From contig CM060124.1 of assembly GCA_030522415.1 (NCBI GenBank), forward strand, positions 28,864,954 through 28,928,953: a DNA stretch of 64,000 nucleotides, read 5' to 3'. The translations under genes were made by a program, and so were the position numbers. The notes below the pieces were generated by a model, which saw nothing but the letters and a program-made list of their open reading frames with translations, had not been told where the DNA came from and did no database searches. Shown here piece after piece: positions 23,201 through 32,691 of this stretch; the stretch's first letter is position 1; each line of letters begins with the position of its first letter. This DNA comes from Channallabes apus. Lineage: Eukaryota > Chordata > Actinopteri > Siluriformes > Clariidae.

Positions 23201-23461
23201 AGCGTCCCGTCCATTGTTGTTGTCGTCTGAGCAGCGTAGTATCTCAGAGGGCCACGACGGGTCAGGCTTAAAGGTGGTATAAGTAAGCGCCGAAATCTGA
23301 ATTCCTATATCCAGTAGTGTTCTACTGTCATAGGTCACTAAACCTGAAGTACTCTTAGCGAATGAAAGTAAAATAAATAAAGAAAGAAGGAAAAAAACGC
23401 ACAGTTTGTACGGAGCGATCAGGAAGGCGTCTGGACGTGGCCGCGCCATCGCGAATAAGGA
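20122..23461 (-). mobile_element. Full-length L2/Rex1-like LINE inserted in the DIRS-3 complementary region
   Basis: The 3' end carries four direct repeats of GAATCTT (20126-20153 on the plus strand as AAGATTC). A 3' UTR with an internal poly-A tract follows, then one intact polyprotein frame. The 5' end is about 12 bp upstream of the start codon. The DIRS sequence CTTTCAAGG|CTTCCACTCG is interrupted here. The insertion is the youngest layer of the nest. Clade assignment (L2 versus Rex1/Babar within the CR1/L2 group) needs a phylogeny. Confidence 0.9.
20450..23449 (-). CDS. LINE polyprotein: APE endonuclease plus reverse transcriptase, intact, 999 aa
   Basis: The protein nicks target DNA and copies the element RNA at the nick. 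Residues 9-31 form a strongly hydrophobic stretch and 86-103 a very basic one (RRRTKKRRGKRGG). The APE-type endonuclease runs from about 108 to 330, with Asn in ANVQS (119), Glu150 in FTETW, GDFN (271-274) and SDHN (321-324). A linker with FPNQKPWVD (402-411) follows. RT covers about 585-850, with [11 protein letters not shown], catalytic Asp681 in FIDYSSAF, GAPQGCVLSP and FADD (768-771). The C-terminal region has KYLGVHISEDLTW and LSHPNNGLF. All key residues are present. The ATG at 23449 was chosen because the 37 codons upstream belong to the flanking DIRS. No separate ORF1 is visible. Confidence 0.9.
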   Translation of the reverse strand: MARPRPDAFLIAPYKLCVFFLLSLFILLSFAKSTSGLVTYDSRTLLDIGIQISALTYTTFKPDPSWPSEILRCSDDNNNGRDANPRRRTKKRRGKRGGVRNRMREQAHRTPLPSILLANVQSLENKLDDLRARVTFQRDIRDCNLLCFTETWLTPIVPDRVVTPSDSFSVFRMDRTAESNKAKGGGVCFMVNKKWCDARSVSILSSSCSPHLEYLSVKCRPFYLPREFTSVIATAVYIPPHADTGTALSELHDVLSEFQNKHPDAAHIVAGDFNKANLRQVMPNFHQHVTCPTRGLNILDHCYTPYKRGYKAVSHPAFGKSDHNAIFLIPEYQQSFRREAPVMREVQRWSAQSEATLQDVLDDVDWDMFRACAVDINEFADVAVSFVSTLVNEVVPTVRFKSFPNQKPWVDRSIRDAVNARTAAYNAALISGDMSAYKAASYSVRRAVREAKGRFRQRTESHFHQGDTRRMWHGLRTITDYKVAKDTTTIVADSAFANELNAFFARFEVSQAANASSLLTESDDVISEDCVISIAEHDVRTALRRVNTRKAAGPDGISGRLLRCCADQLSGVFTCIFNESLAKSVVPACFKRSTIVPVPKTNKPSCLNDYRPVALTSMVMKVFEGLLKNIISSSIPSSIDPLQFAYRPNRSTEDAISHVLHTTLSHVDKKQGNYVRLLFIDYSSAFNTIVPNRLFTKLRDLGLNKRLCAWVLDFLSDRSQAVRVGKCFSSSITINTGAPQGCVLSPLLYSLYTSDCVAMFDSNTIVKFADDTVVLGFISNNDESAYIDEVENLALWCEENCLRLNVSKTKELVVDFRRGQLDHKPLIINGAPVERVSSFKYLGVHISEDLTWTEHICAQTKRAKQRLYHLRQLRKFGVSPAVLKAFYSGAVESILTQNISSWFGNSCVQDRKALQRVIRAAERCCRLTLPSMQDIYTRRCKTRAARIIKDLSHPNNGLFKLLHSGRRFRVIMAKTERLRRSFYPQAIRLLNHDGPLSRS

Positions 23462-23517
23462 TTCCACTCGATGCTGCGTGAAAACGCTATGGGAACGAGA
23501 ATACCAACGCCGCCGCA

Positions 23518-24720
23518 CTACAGGTGTCTGGACTCCAAGGTTGTGTAGCGTGTGGCACAAAGCCGAGAAGGTCTCAGAACCATGCCTGGGCCGCTAACTC
23601 CGCCCGGAGTAGCATGAACATCCAGATTATAATGTAACAAATGTGTGCGGGGAGGAGCAACCCTCTGTGTCACACGATTTGCTGCAGGGGAATACCTCTT
23701 GCTAGTGCAAAAGGAGGTGATCTCCCTGGTTGAATGAGCCCTGCTTCCTAGAGGCGAAGTGAACCCACGCGCTTCATAGGAGAGGGCAATATGCATCTCT
23801 CACCCAGTGTAGTGGTGGCCGCTCCAGCGGCCCCAAGACATGTAAAGGCTGCTCTGACCTACACCACTGGCTGATGCGGTGGACGTAAATCTGAAGAGCA
23901 CGTGCTGGACACAGTAAGTGAAGTCTCTCCTGCTCCGAAGCTGTAAAGGCAGAGGATGGAATGCTTCAAAACAATAGGGTAATGTTGTTTATGGACTTAG
24001 GCCGATAGCTCAGTGAGGATGCAGTTACGTGCATCCTGAGAGTACTTGGGCACAGGCCCGAGGACAACTTTCCTGCAGGGACTCCAGAACTGAAACAATT
24101 CAGGAGTGGACTGGGTCTACCTGCTTCGCACACACTTGCTGCAGGGGAATACCTCTTGCTAGTGCAATAGATGAGGCGATCCCCCAGGTTGAATGAACCC
24201 TGATTCCTAGAGGCGAAGTGAGCCCACGTGCCTCAGAGGAGAGGGCAATGTCATCTCTCACCCAGTATAGTGGCGCTCTGACTTACGCCACTGGCTCATG
24301 CGGTGGACGTACTGTAAATCTGAAGAGCACGTACTGGACAGTAAGTGAAGGTTCTCCTGCTCCGAAGCTGTAAAAGGCAGAGGTCAGAAGGCTTCGGAAC
24401 AGTAGGGTGCTTGTTACAAATGGAACTTTCGGAAAGATAGTTCAGTGAGGACGCGGATAAGTACATCTTGAGAGTACTAGGGCACAAGCCTGAGGACAAG
24501 CTTTTCCTGCCGAAACTCCAGCACTGAAACATTTCGGCAGTGGACTGGGTCTACCTGCTTAGCACACACTTGCTGCAGGGGAATACCTCTTGCTAGTGCA
24601 ATAAACGAGGCGATCCCCCTGGTTGAGTGGGCCCTGCTTCCTAGAGGTGAATTGAGCCCATGCGCCTCATACGAGAGGGCAATAGCATCTCTCACCCAGT
24701 GTCACCCTTTTAAAAACATT
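23518..24720 (-). pseudogene. DIRS-3 tandemly repeated partial tyrosine-recombinase units
   Basis: The C-terminal recombinase segment (ALSYEARG.TSPLGSRAHSTR, GIPLQQV) occurs three times. Equivalent points lie at about 23676, 24133 and 24567, so the spacing is 457 and 434 bp. Between copies the text jumps from LQQVC directly to AKQVDPVHCR, the recombinase N-terminal part, with most of the middle of the gene deleted. Only the copy at the element's 3' end retains the PRTHLLHYNLDVH-like tail where the nucleophilic Tyr should be. No functional enzyme is possible. Confidence 0.78.
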
Positions 24721-24739
24721 CCATTTGAGGGCATAAGCT

Positions 24740-26480
24740 CTTGAAGAGGGATACTAGATCCAGAGTCAGGGAGTAGCAAACGGGACATTTGCTGATCTTG
24801 CGAGGCAAAGCAGTCCACCTCTGCTGCATGAAATCTCACCGAGATTGACTGACTACTTCGTGGTGGGGTTTCCATTCCCCGTGCGTCAGAGATTGACTGG
24901 ACAATTACAACTGCTCTCATATTCATATGCCCTGGAACGTAAATCGGGCTGAGGGACAGGAACCTGGTGCGCTAGCTATTCAGTCCGCGAGCACAGTCCG
25001 CCCTGGCGATTAATATATGAGACTTGCCATAGTGTTGTCCACCCGCAATGGGACATGGCACTCTCAACTGCTGGAGGAAGTGCTTTAGGGCGAGAAATAG
25101 AGCCATCATTTTGAGGCAATTAATGTGCCGTGCGAGAAGAAGGCCTCTCCAGCACCCCTGGGCTGGGACGGTCACCTAAGACCGCACCCCCCGCCCGTGA
25201 GGGAAGCGTCTGTTGTTAGCACCTGCGACGACAAGACAAACTTAGAGTAGGACCCAGAGTCAGAAACCGGGGTCTGAACCACATAGGACGGGTACGAAGC
25301 ACCTGGCGCGTAACCCTTGTTGGGGATCGGCCCTAGAGTGAAATCCCCTGTCTTAGCCACAACTGAAATGCTCTCATGTGCGGGCCCAAAGGTCACCGTG
25401 GATGCCATGAGAGCTAAGATCTCTGAAAGTGATGGTCACTTTCTTGGTCTAGCTTGATTTCCTTGAGGGTGTTGATAATGGATGGCCTCTCTTGCTCTTT
25501 TCATTATTCGGCGCGCCCTGACAGAAGCGTTAGCTAATGAGACTGGGGCAACCAGTCGTCTATGTAAATCAAATATGGATGCCCTGGTAGTCGTAAGAAT
25601 CAGAACTACATCCATGCATTTTAATATGTGCGGGTGAGAAAGCTAGACCAACTGAAAGGACCCGATACTGGTAAGCTTGGCCCCCAAAAGCGAACCTCAG
25701 GTCTTTCCTTGTGTTGTGGGAATATTTCTATATGAAAGTAAGCGTCCTTCAATCGATTGTCACAAATCAATCGCTTGGTAGGATTTGAGAGCAATCACTT
25801 TAACAGTCAACATTGAACTGTATTGTTTATTTTAGATAGCGGTACAGCCCGCAAAATCAAAAAATTTGGACACAGCCCCCCGTTCCTCTCCCAAGGAATA
25901 CTGATTGTAGTAGTCTGACTCACTGTCTGGTAGGGGAACATGTTCCATGACCCCATACCCAGCAACTTCTGTCAGGAGATGTGCACCTTCCGGTTTCATG
26001 GAAGTGGAGATCACACCATTTCGAAACGCGGACGGTGTTGTGAACTGAGCCCTGTAGTTACTCTACAGTGCTTAGTACCCAAGGAGACTTGGTTAAATTG
26101 GGGGGGGGGTGTTAGATGTTCGGCATCATGAAACATGGCAGGAAAAACCGAAGAACTAACACTTTATTAGAGACTGGTGTTGCCCGAAACACCAGCGGTG
26201 GTGGAGCAAGAACACCGACCTCCTGGGGGTGTCAGGGAGACCACTTCATTCTAGAAAGAATATACCCCCCCACCCCCCCCGATTCCGTTTTTTTTTGTTG
26301 TTGTTGTTGTTTTCCTAGTACTCGTACTCAGTACCGAGTCCTGAATACTCGGACTCAGCGGTTTAATCAAGATAGGATGTTTATCCTTACCCATTCACAG
26401 GAAGCCCATGGCGCGCTTGAGAGCCGACAGAGGGATTTCCTGATCCAACGAGGAAGTGAGTTTTAAGCACCAAAATGCGC
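24740..26480 (-). pseudogene. DIRS-3 RT/RNase H and gag relics
   Basis: Fragments readable on the minus strand include VDCFASQDQQMSRLLLPDSG, HINCLKMMALFLALKHFLQQ, VLTTDASLTGGGCGL and EHVPLPDSESDYYNQYSLGE, in RNase H to RT order. About 26110-26480 is a shortened gag remnant with the GGGGG / ACACCAGCGGTGG words seen in DIRS-5. Many indels; no domain intact. Confidence 0.7.
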
Positions 26481-26972
26481 CGCGGCTCGGAGAATGCGAC
26501 CACTTTTTTTTAATTTTTTTTTAATCGTAGTAGTAAGGATCGCCCGCCGATATGGATTATCACACACGGAGGGACATCTTGTTTAAAACACCGATATCGG
26601 TGAGTTAAACACTTCTTATTTTGCTGGTTTAAACACAACACGCTCACAACAAGGTCAAAGTGAAGACAAATGATCTGAGGTTTGTTGCCGGCTCACCTGT
26701 ATTTATAACCTGCACCTGCATCTAATCAGATGACGTCACTTGACCGAGGTTATATACATAGCCAAATTTTGGCGTGTTTTCACACATGCTCCACAACCGG
26801 CAACTGGACAAAATGGTTCCCATAGCGTTTTCACGCAGCATCGAGTGGAAGCCTTGAAAGGGAACTTTGTTTAAACCCTTTACAATGAAGATCTGTAAAG
26901 TTATTTGGTACAACAGTATTGTTGAAATACACAGTCCTGAAAAAGGGACGTTTCTTTTTTTGCTGAGTATAT

Positions 26973-28605
26973 ATGCTATTGAAATGTTCTTAAAATGTTG
27001 GCCATAACATTTTAAAACAAATTTTAAAGTAGTTTGCCTTTTTTAAGTAATGAGTAATTCAACACAGAAATTCTCAGGCTACTAAAATATTTAGTAAATG
27101 CAGTTGGGTTTTTTTCCCCCCTGTTGGTCAAATTGCTAAAAACAAGGTAACTTTTCTATCTCACTCACCCACTATTGATAGCATGCTAACATATGCAATG
27201 TTTTTAACCTCAAATATTTTACTTTCTACACACAAAATATCCCTCTCTTCTCTACTCTATCTTACATTTTACTTGTTTGCTTCTCAAAAAAAAAAAAGAA
27301 ATAAGCTAATTGGCTATCTGGCTAAGCAACATCTGGGTAGATGTTAACTGCTGCAGTTTTTCCTATCTCAGGGTTGACAAATTGATTACTTGCTCTGAAA
27401 TTCTTTTGCCCTCCTGTACTTACAGGAGTATAAAGTGTTAGCTAGTACTAAACACTAGGTCATCTACCTAGTGTTTAATAATATTGCCACTGGGTATAAG
27501 GACAACTACCAACCGCCAACTACAATGTCATCAATGTTATATTTAAAAATGCCTCTTTTAACAAGGAAATCCATCCTAAAGGTAAGCAAAGTGGCTTTGT
27601 TAAAAAAAACACCCAAGAAGACATTTTAGTTATCGCTTTTTTGTCATAAATGTAGGCCATGTATTCAGTGTTGCACTAAATCTTTTTCAGTGGCAGTCCG
27701 ACCCTGAGAGTGGAGCTATTAGAGCTTGAGCAGGAGCCTGATAAATGAGCTGAATGTGTGCTGACAGCCTCTGTTTCATTAGCTGAAGGGCCCGAAATCA
27801 GTAGTGCTGCATGTTAATCCACTCATTTGTGGCTCTCAGGGAAGTCGAGAAGACCTCTTCCATGCATATGGATCCAGACAAAGAGCCATAAACAATGGGC
27901 CAAAAAAATACAAATTCTAGCAAAGACACAATCAAAGTGTGTACAGAGCCTGTACACTTATCTGCATTCTTGTGTCTGGATCCAATTTGTGCACAGGGGA
28001 ATGTTGGTGATGCGTTAGTTTTTTTTTAATACATTAAAAGACTTTCATTTTACACTGCATAAAACTCCCTGGCTCCATGTTGTTGTTCATGATGAAACAG
28101 ATGGCTCTAGCCAGAAAGGGTAAGGTTTTTGATTCTCATAAAGAGGTATATTTAATTATAAATCAAGTTTTTGTTTCTTTTGACCAACTTGGAGTCCTTG
28201 CCAGGTGTCCCAAAACCAGGTCAGCTGTGATTTTACACTATACACACCATTTGCCTAAAAACAATTATGGGCTAATTAAACCCAGTACTCAGAAGTCAAT
28301 GAATTGTGTCTTTGCTCCAGGGTTGAACTACACAAGCTGACACGTATGCAGGGAAGAATCTATAATTATGGCCCAAAAATGTTGGTGGAACATTTGAATA
28401 AAAAAAAATGCTAATGAAGACATCATTCAAGCAGATCTAATGTTGTTTTATGTTCTTTTTTTTTTTTTTTAGTTTGAAGACTTAAGCATCCTGAAGACTG
28501 TGCTGACTGTGCTTCTTAACACATTCCTAATTAGGCCTCATTGGAATACGCCATGAAAACAATGTTTGAATGCTTAAATAACAAGGCAATTTTTTAAACA
28601 TTATA
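26973..28605. other. Unannotated interval with candidate conserved stretch and a perfect hairpin
   Basis: No transposon boundaries or genes were found. 27449-27460 and 27466-27477 form a perfect 12-bp inverted repeat with a 5-base loop. 27690-27860 has balanced composition and words such as CCTGATAAATGAGCTGAATG and TTTCATTAGCTGAAGGGCCC that look like a conserved non-coding element (guess). Confidence 0.3.
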
Positions 28606-28609
28606 TTCC

Positions 28610-29010
28610 CCGATCAGCCATAATATCAGCACCAGGTGAACTAAACAACATTGATCACCAACTATCCACCATTAAACTAGAGACAGGTTCATGAGCACCC
28701 AAGGTTCAACCAGGCCCAGTCAGTCCAGCTCAATACTACAGAAAAGCCAATGCAACACCAATCACCAAAAACAGTCAATGCTGGCCATGATAGAAAGTTA
28801 CCAGAACATCCAGTGCACCACAGCCTGCTAAGAATGTGGCTTGGCAACCAAAGAGCTAAAGGCCTCCAAAATCTCCTGAAATTCCAATCCTATCCAGCAC
28901 CCACCCATGGGATGCCCCGGAAGCACAAGTTGGATCAACGGAGATGTGAATTTATACCACACCAATTTATAAACCCCTACGCCCCCCCCCCCCCCCCCCC
29001 CGGTTTTAGG
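28610..29010 (+). pseudogene. Tc1/mariner relic, family B copy 2
   Basis: The left end CCCCGATCAGCCATAATATC and AGCACCAGGTG resembles a common fish Tc1-type terminus. A frame from 28750 reads GHDRKLPEHPVHHSLLRMWL, which corresponds to the region after the second helix-turn-helix of Tc1 transposases. It then degrades and runs into a 20-base poly-C tract (28982-29001). The catalytic part is lost. Confidence 0.6.
28982..29001. repeat. Poly-C tract
   Basis: Twenty consecutive C residues; also a likely sequencing or assembly weak point. Confidence 0.9.
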
Positions 29011-29363
29011 CACAATCACAACCTCAACCTTCTCAGAGGTGAATCAAATAGTCATTACTTGTTAACCTTAAGCTTAAACAATCACAAACAAACCTTCTTC
29101 AATGTCAAACACACCAACATTAACATTTATAGTAGGAGCCATGTCAAACAGCCGCCTGGACCATGGCGGGTCCCATCTCAAAGTCTTTCATTAATTTTAC
29201 TTCTGACTCGAAACCAGTATGGCTTATTAAAAGATGCACTGTTTTAATGAACATGGCTGTTTTGTACTGTTCAGCAAAATAAACTGTCTATGACAAATTT
29301 ACTGTGAATGATGTAATAAAGTGATGATGTAATAGAGACAAGTCTTTTTAGATCCTTCTGCAC

Positions 29364-30146
29364 CAGTGGCGGCTGCTCTGAGACTACAAGGGAAGCTCCG
29401 CTTCCTCTACTATGTCAGAAAATAAATGCTCATATATGCACGTCATATTTATTATGGTTTTAATAAAAGTGTGCTAGAGCGCGTTCAACTTCATGACTAG
29501 CTCGTTCAGAATGGGGTATTTATTGTAGATTGTTTGACGCGATTTTCTTAACATACATTTCCGTGCAGCACAGCACGTTAAACCCTTCTGAAGCCCAGTT
29601 TCACTGGATCTCGATGGGCAGCACAGAGGAGCTTTTTTCGCTGCAGAAATGCTGGACGGTAATTGGATAAATGCACCAAAATCGTCACTTCCAGGGAACC
29701 TCAGCTTCTCTGGGAGTGAATGGAGCAGTGGGCGGGCCAGAACGCTGGGCTGCTGCATGATGATTGGAAGAGCTGCTTAAAGGGCAGAACCCCTTTTTTG
29801 ATTGACAGCATGTCTTAAGTATACATCAGCGCTACAGAGATTCGAGTTCAGTCCCATGTAGATTTGCAGGTGAAGTGATATGACGAACTGCTGCACTCTA
29901 TATTGTTTGCTGGTGATATAAACCATTTTTCTTTGTACAAATCATTCTTTAAATAATGAAAAAAAAACATATAGTGTTCTTGACTTTGCTCCTTGTTTCA
30001 GCATTGTAAAGTTAGTTCGTTCATATAATTAAAGTAGCTTGTGGAAGGGGAAACTAGCCAGAATTTACATATAAATAACATAATGAATTTTATGATGAAG
30101 GTCTAATATGAGCTTCCCTTGTTTCAAAAGCTAGCAGCCGCCACTG
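29364..30146. mobile_element. hAT non-autonomous element (783 bp) with perfect 14-bp ends and 8-bp duplication
   Basis: The termini CAGTGGCGGCTGCT and AGCAGCCGCCACTG are exact inverted copies. A second matching block (CAAGGGAAGCTC) lies further in. Both sides have TTCTGCAC (29356-29363, 30147-30154). The inner part (29620-29800) looks like a transposon 5' leader but holds no transposase domain. Distinct from the 8708 element apart from the shared CAGTGGCGG tip. Confidence 0.93.
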
Positions 30147-30154
30147 TTCTGCAC

Positions 30155-30575
30155 TAATGTTATCATGGTGTAAATTATTAACTTATTGATGAATTTCATT
30201 TGAGGACAAAATAGACCATGTGTCTGTTTAGTACTTTTTTAACAGCTGTGTTCAAAGGTTTAATCACACTGTAAAAACAATATCGTAAAAAAATTGGCAA
30301 ATGACTGGCTGCCAAACAAAACCATAAAATTAACTTAAAATACTCTAGTTCATATTATGTGCGGAAATATTACATTTACAAAAATTGTATGCAATGTAAG
30401 CAAGTTCCATGATCACTAGCAGTGATCACGGTTAGAAAATGTTCATGTAAATATCACACAGAAGCAGGCAGCTACATAAACATAGACGTTTTCAACACAC
30501 GTGCTAGTATATACATGTTGATGATCTCTATGGTTCATTTATTTTGAAGTGTATTGACATTAATTTACTGAATGT
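30155..30575. other. Unannotated interval
   Basis: AT-rich; nothing recognised except a small hairpin TGATCACT-agc-AGTGATCA near 30410-30428. Confidence 0.4.
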
Positions 30576-30587
30576 AATGAGTCATTT

Positions 30588-30925
30588 GGCAGCACAGTGG
30601 TGTAGTGGTTAGTATTGTTGCCTTGCACCTCCAGGGTCTGGTTTCGATTCCTGGCCAGGCTCGATTTCGTCTCTGTGTGCATGGAGTTTGCATGTTCTTC
30701 CCGTGCTTGGTGGGTTTCCTTTGGGTACTCCGGTTTCCTCCCACAGTCCAAAGACATGTAGGTTAAGTTAATTGGTGTTCTCAAATTGCTCATAGTGTGT
30801 GCCTTGCGATGTATTGGCACGCTGTCCAGGGTGTATCCTGCCTCATGCCCTAAGTCTCCTGGGATAGGCTCCAGGTACCTGCAACCCTGAATACAGGATT
30901 AAGCAGTAATGACGATGAGTGAGTG
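30588..30925 (+). mobile_element. tRNA-derived SINE (DANA/Mermaid-like), complete with 12-bp target duplication
   Basis: The head has pol III box A- and B-like words (GTAGTGGTTAGTATTG; GGTTTCGATTCC, slightly mutated). The body has GGAGTTTGCATGTTCTTCCC and CACAGTCCAAAGACATG, and the tail is GATGAGTGAGTGAATG repeats. AATGAGTCATTT flanks both sides (30576-30587, 30926-30937). SINEs of this type are mobilised by LINE machinery in trans. Confidence 0.9.
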
Positions 30926-30937
30926 AATGAGTCATTT

Positions 30938-31567
30938 AAAAATACAAACACAATATTTGTGGAAGTTTATATTTTTTTTACAGTCAAAGCAGCTGTTAAT
31001 TTAATATGTCATCTCTGACCCTGTCAGGCTAATAGTGTCAGACACTAATACTTATACTGCAGTTAGGTTTCAGTACACCCCCTGACTCTCTCTTGAAATT
31101 CTTAAATGCGCATGGTTCATATGGCTCAGATCACATTACATCTTTGTCTCATACCTGAGCAATAAACTCAAGCATATTTCCCGTCAGGTCCCGACCTCAC
31201 TCGCATGCTTATTTAAATGCGCCAATCAGGAAGCAGTAATTAGAATTTACCTGCCTCCAGCCACTGATCAGCCAATCAGAAAGAAGATTAGAATTAGAAT
31301 GTTCCCTCCTCCAGCTTCTGATTGGCTGTGACAGTAAATGCGGAGTGCACGTGAAGTTTCCACTCCTGCCTTCGTCAGGTTTTCCTGGGCTGCCTTTAAC
31401 AAAAAGTTATTCTTAAAAACCAAAGCATTTTTAAAACTGATAAAAAAATAAATATGGGTCACTTAAGCACTCAAACACAGACACAAATGATCAAGTGTTT
31501 AATTGTTGTTGTCGTTTTCTCAAACATGATTTCCCCAACTTGCCGTTTATAAAGATTCAGACAGACT

Positions 31568-31568
<1 letters not shown>
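30938..31568. other. Unannotated interval
   Basis: 31190-31330 contains two related copies of a GCCAATCAGAAAG / TTAGAATT word (GCCAATCAGGAAGCAG, GCCAATCAGAAAGAAG, then TGATTGGCTG in reverse), i.e. CCAAT-box-like motifs close together. No gene start is supported. Confidence 0.3.

Positions 31569-31613
<45 letters not shown>
31569..31613. repeat. (CA)n microsatellite
   Basis: An uninterrupted run of about 22 CA units. Confidence 0.95.
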
Positions 31614-31617
<4 letters not shown>

Positions 31618-31680
31618 CGAAGAGCAAAGTGGAGATGCGCATGCACACAGCTGAGTCTTTTGTCTTATAAAATGAGGTAT

Positions 31681-32691
31681 AGTGGAACCTTGGATTATGA
31701 GCATAATTTGTTCCGGAAGTGGGCTTGCATTCCAAAACACTTGTAAACCAAATTGAATTTCCCCATAAGAAATAATGGAAACTTAATCTATTTGTTCCAC
31801 AGCCCAAATAATTAATACATAAAAATAATTAACACAAAATATTAAGAGAAATAAAACTAATTAACTTGCACTTTACCTTGGTTTTTTTTTCCGACAGATA
31901 AGTGATTCTGTTTGTGCATGTAGGTGCGGTGTGGGTATGTGTGTGTGAGTGTGAGTGAAGCTAAAGTAAGGAGCCCCTGCCCTCTCCCCCTTCTTGTCTT
32001 ACACAGTTACCCTTCCTCCACTCTTTTCACACACATGCAACACAACGGAAACACTGTTTTATCAAACAAATAAACAAGAATCTCTCAAATGACATTCAAT
32101 TGAGTGGCACACTAACGGAATCACTGCTGTAAAGTAAAAATAAAACAAATAACCTGCACTTTACATTTGAAAAGAATCACGACAGAGCAGCGTTTCTGTG
32201 TAGAGCAGAGAAAAAGAGTGTTTGTCTGTGTGTTTGTGAAGGGGAAAGTACTATAGGAGGGGTCTGTGTATAGAGAGAGAAAATGATCTTTAACCTCTCT
32301 AATGAGATTTGCTTTTGCTTTACACACACGCATATACAGTAGACACAAAATAAAATATGTTTGATGCACACACACGTGGTCACAGTGTTATAGTAAACAG
32401 TACACATGTGCACGGATCTTGACTATACCAGTAAGAGTACCAGTAAGAGCACGAAGACCCAGCAGGGGAGACGATTGCCCACAATTCTGCAGCGCAAGAG
32501 AGAGAAAAATTGTTGGCTCAGTTGTGATCACATGACTCTCGGCATCAAAACAAGAAATGCATGCGAGATACATGATACTCGGTACTCGTAAACCAAGACC
32601 TATTTGTTTTCCAAGACAAAACTTATTAAAAATCTTTACTCGTCTTGCGGAACACTTGCAAACCGTGTTATTCGAAATCCGAGGTTCCACT
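31681..32691. mobile_element. DNA transposon with inverted ends AGTGGAACCT (about 1.0 kb, non-autonomous)
   Basis: The left end AGTGGAACCTTGGATTATGA and the right end ...GAAATCCGAGGTTCCACT are inverted and partly matching for about 60 bp (for example GTTTACAAGTG versus CACTTGCAAAC). There is no transposase frame. I recognise the ends as a widespread fish miniature element but cannot fix the superfamily (hAT-like or Tc1-like), because target duplications are ambiguous (TAT... / ...GCAT). Confidence 0.65.

Larger units (their letters stand above)
19788..26865 (-). mobile_element. DIRS-like retrotransposon, copy DIRS-3, inside Tc1 family C
   Basis: The left end AACGTCTCGGGTTAC... leads into the inverted repeat and the internal complementary region (about 20055-20120). 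After the LINE insertion (20122-23461) come a recombinase array, then RT/RNase H and gag relics, then the 5' inverted repeat ending CCTTGAAAGGGAAC. The trinucleotide AAC is at both borders and there is no longer target duplication. The body is heavily deleted. Confidence 0.88.
19061..26972 (-). mobile_element. Tc1/mariner element (family C), split by DIRS-3
   Basis: The left end TA+TACTCAGGAAAAAAAGAAATG and the right end ...CGTTTCTTTTTTTGCTGAGTA are inverted copies (about 24 of 28 bases), with TA at both borders. The Tc1 sequence breaks at AACATGCATGGAAAAC (19790) and resumes at TTTGTTTAAACCCTTTAC (26866). Without DIRS-3 the element would be only about 0.85 kb, so it is a deleted, non-autonomous copy. 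Confidence 0.85.

Noticed and set aside
24740..26480. A separate unknown gene in the middle of DIRS-3
   Set aside because: The readable fragments all match DIRS RNase H, RT or gag in the other copies.
29474..29758. 94-codon minus-strand frame inside the hAT element
   Set aside because: Low-complexity composition, no transposase motif, likely leader sequence.
31471..31807. Reading frames rich in Val/Cys on the minus strand
   Set aside because: They are translations of the (CA)n microsatellite.
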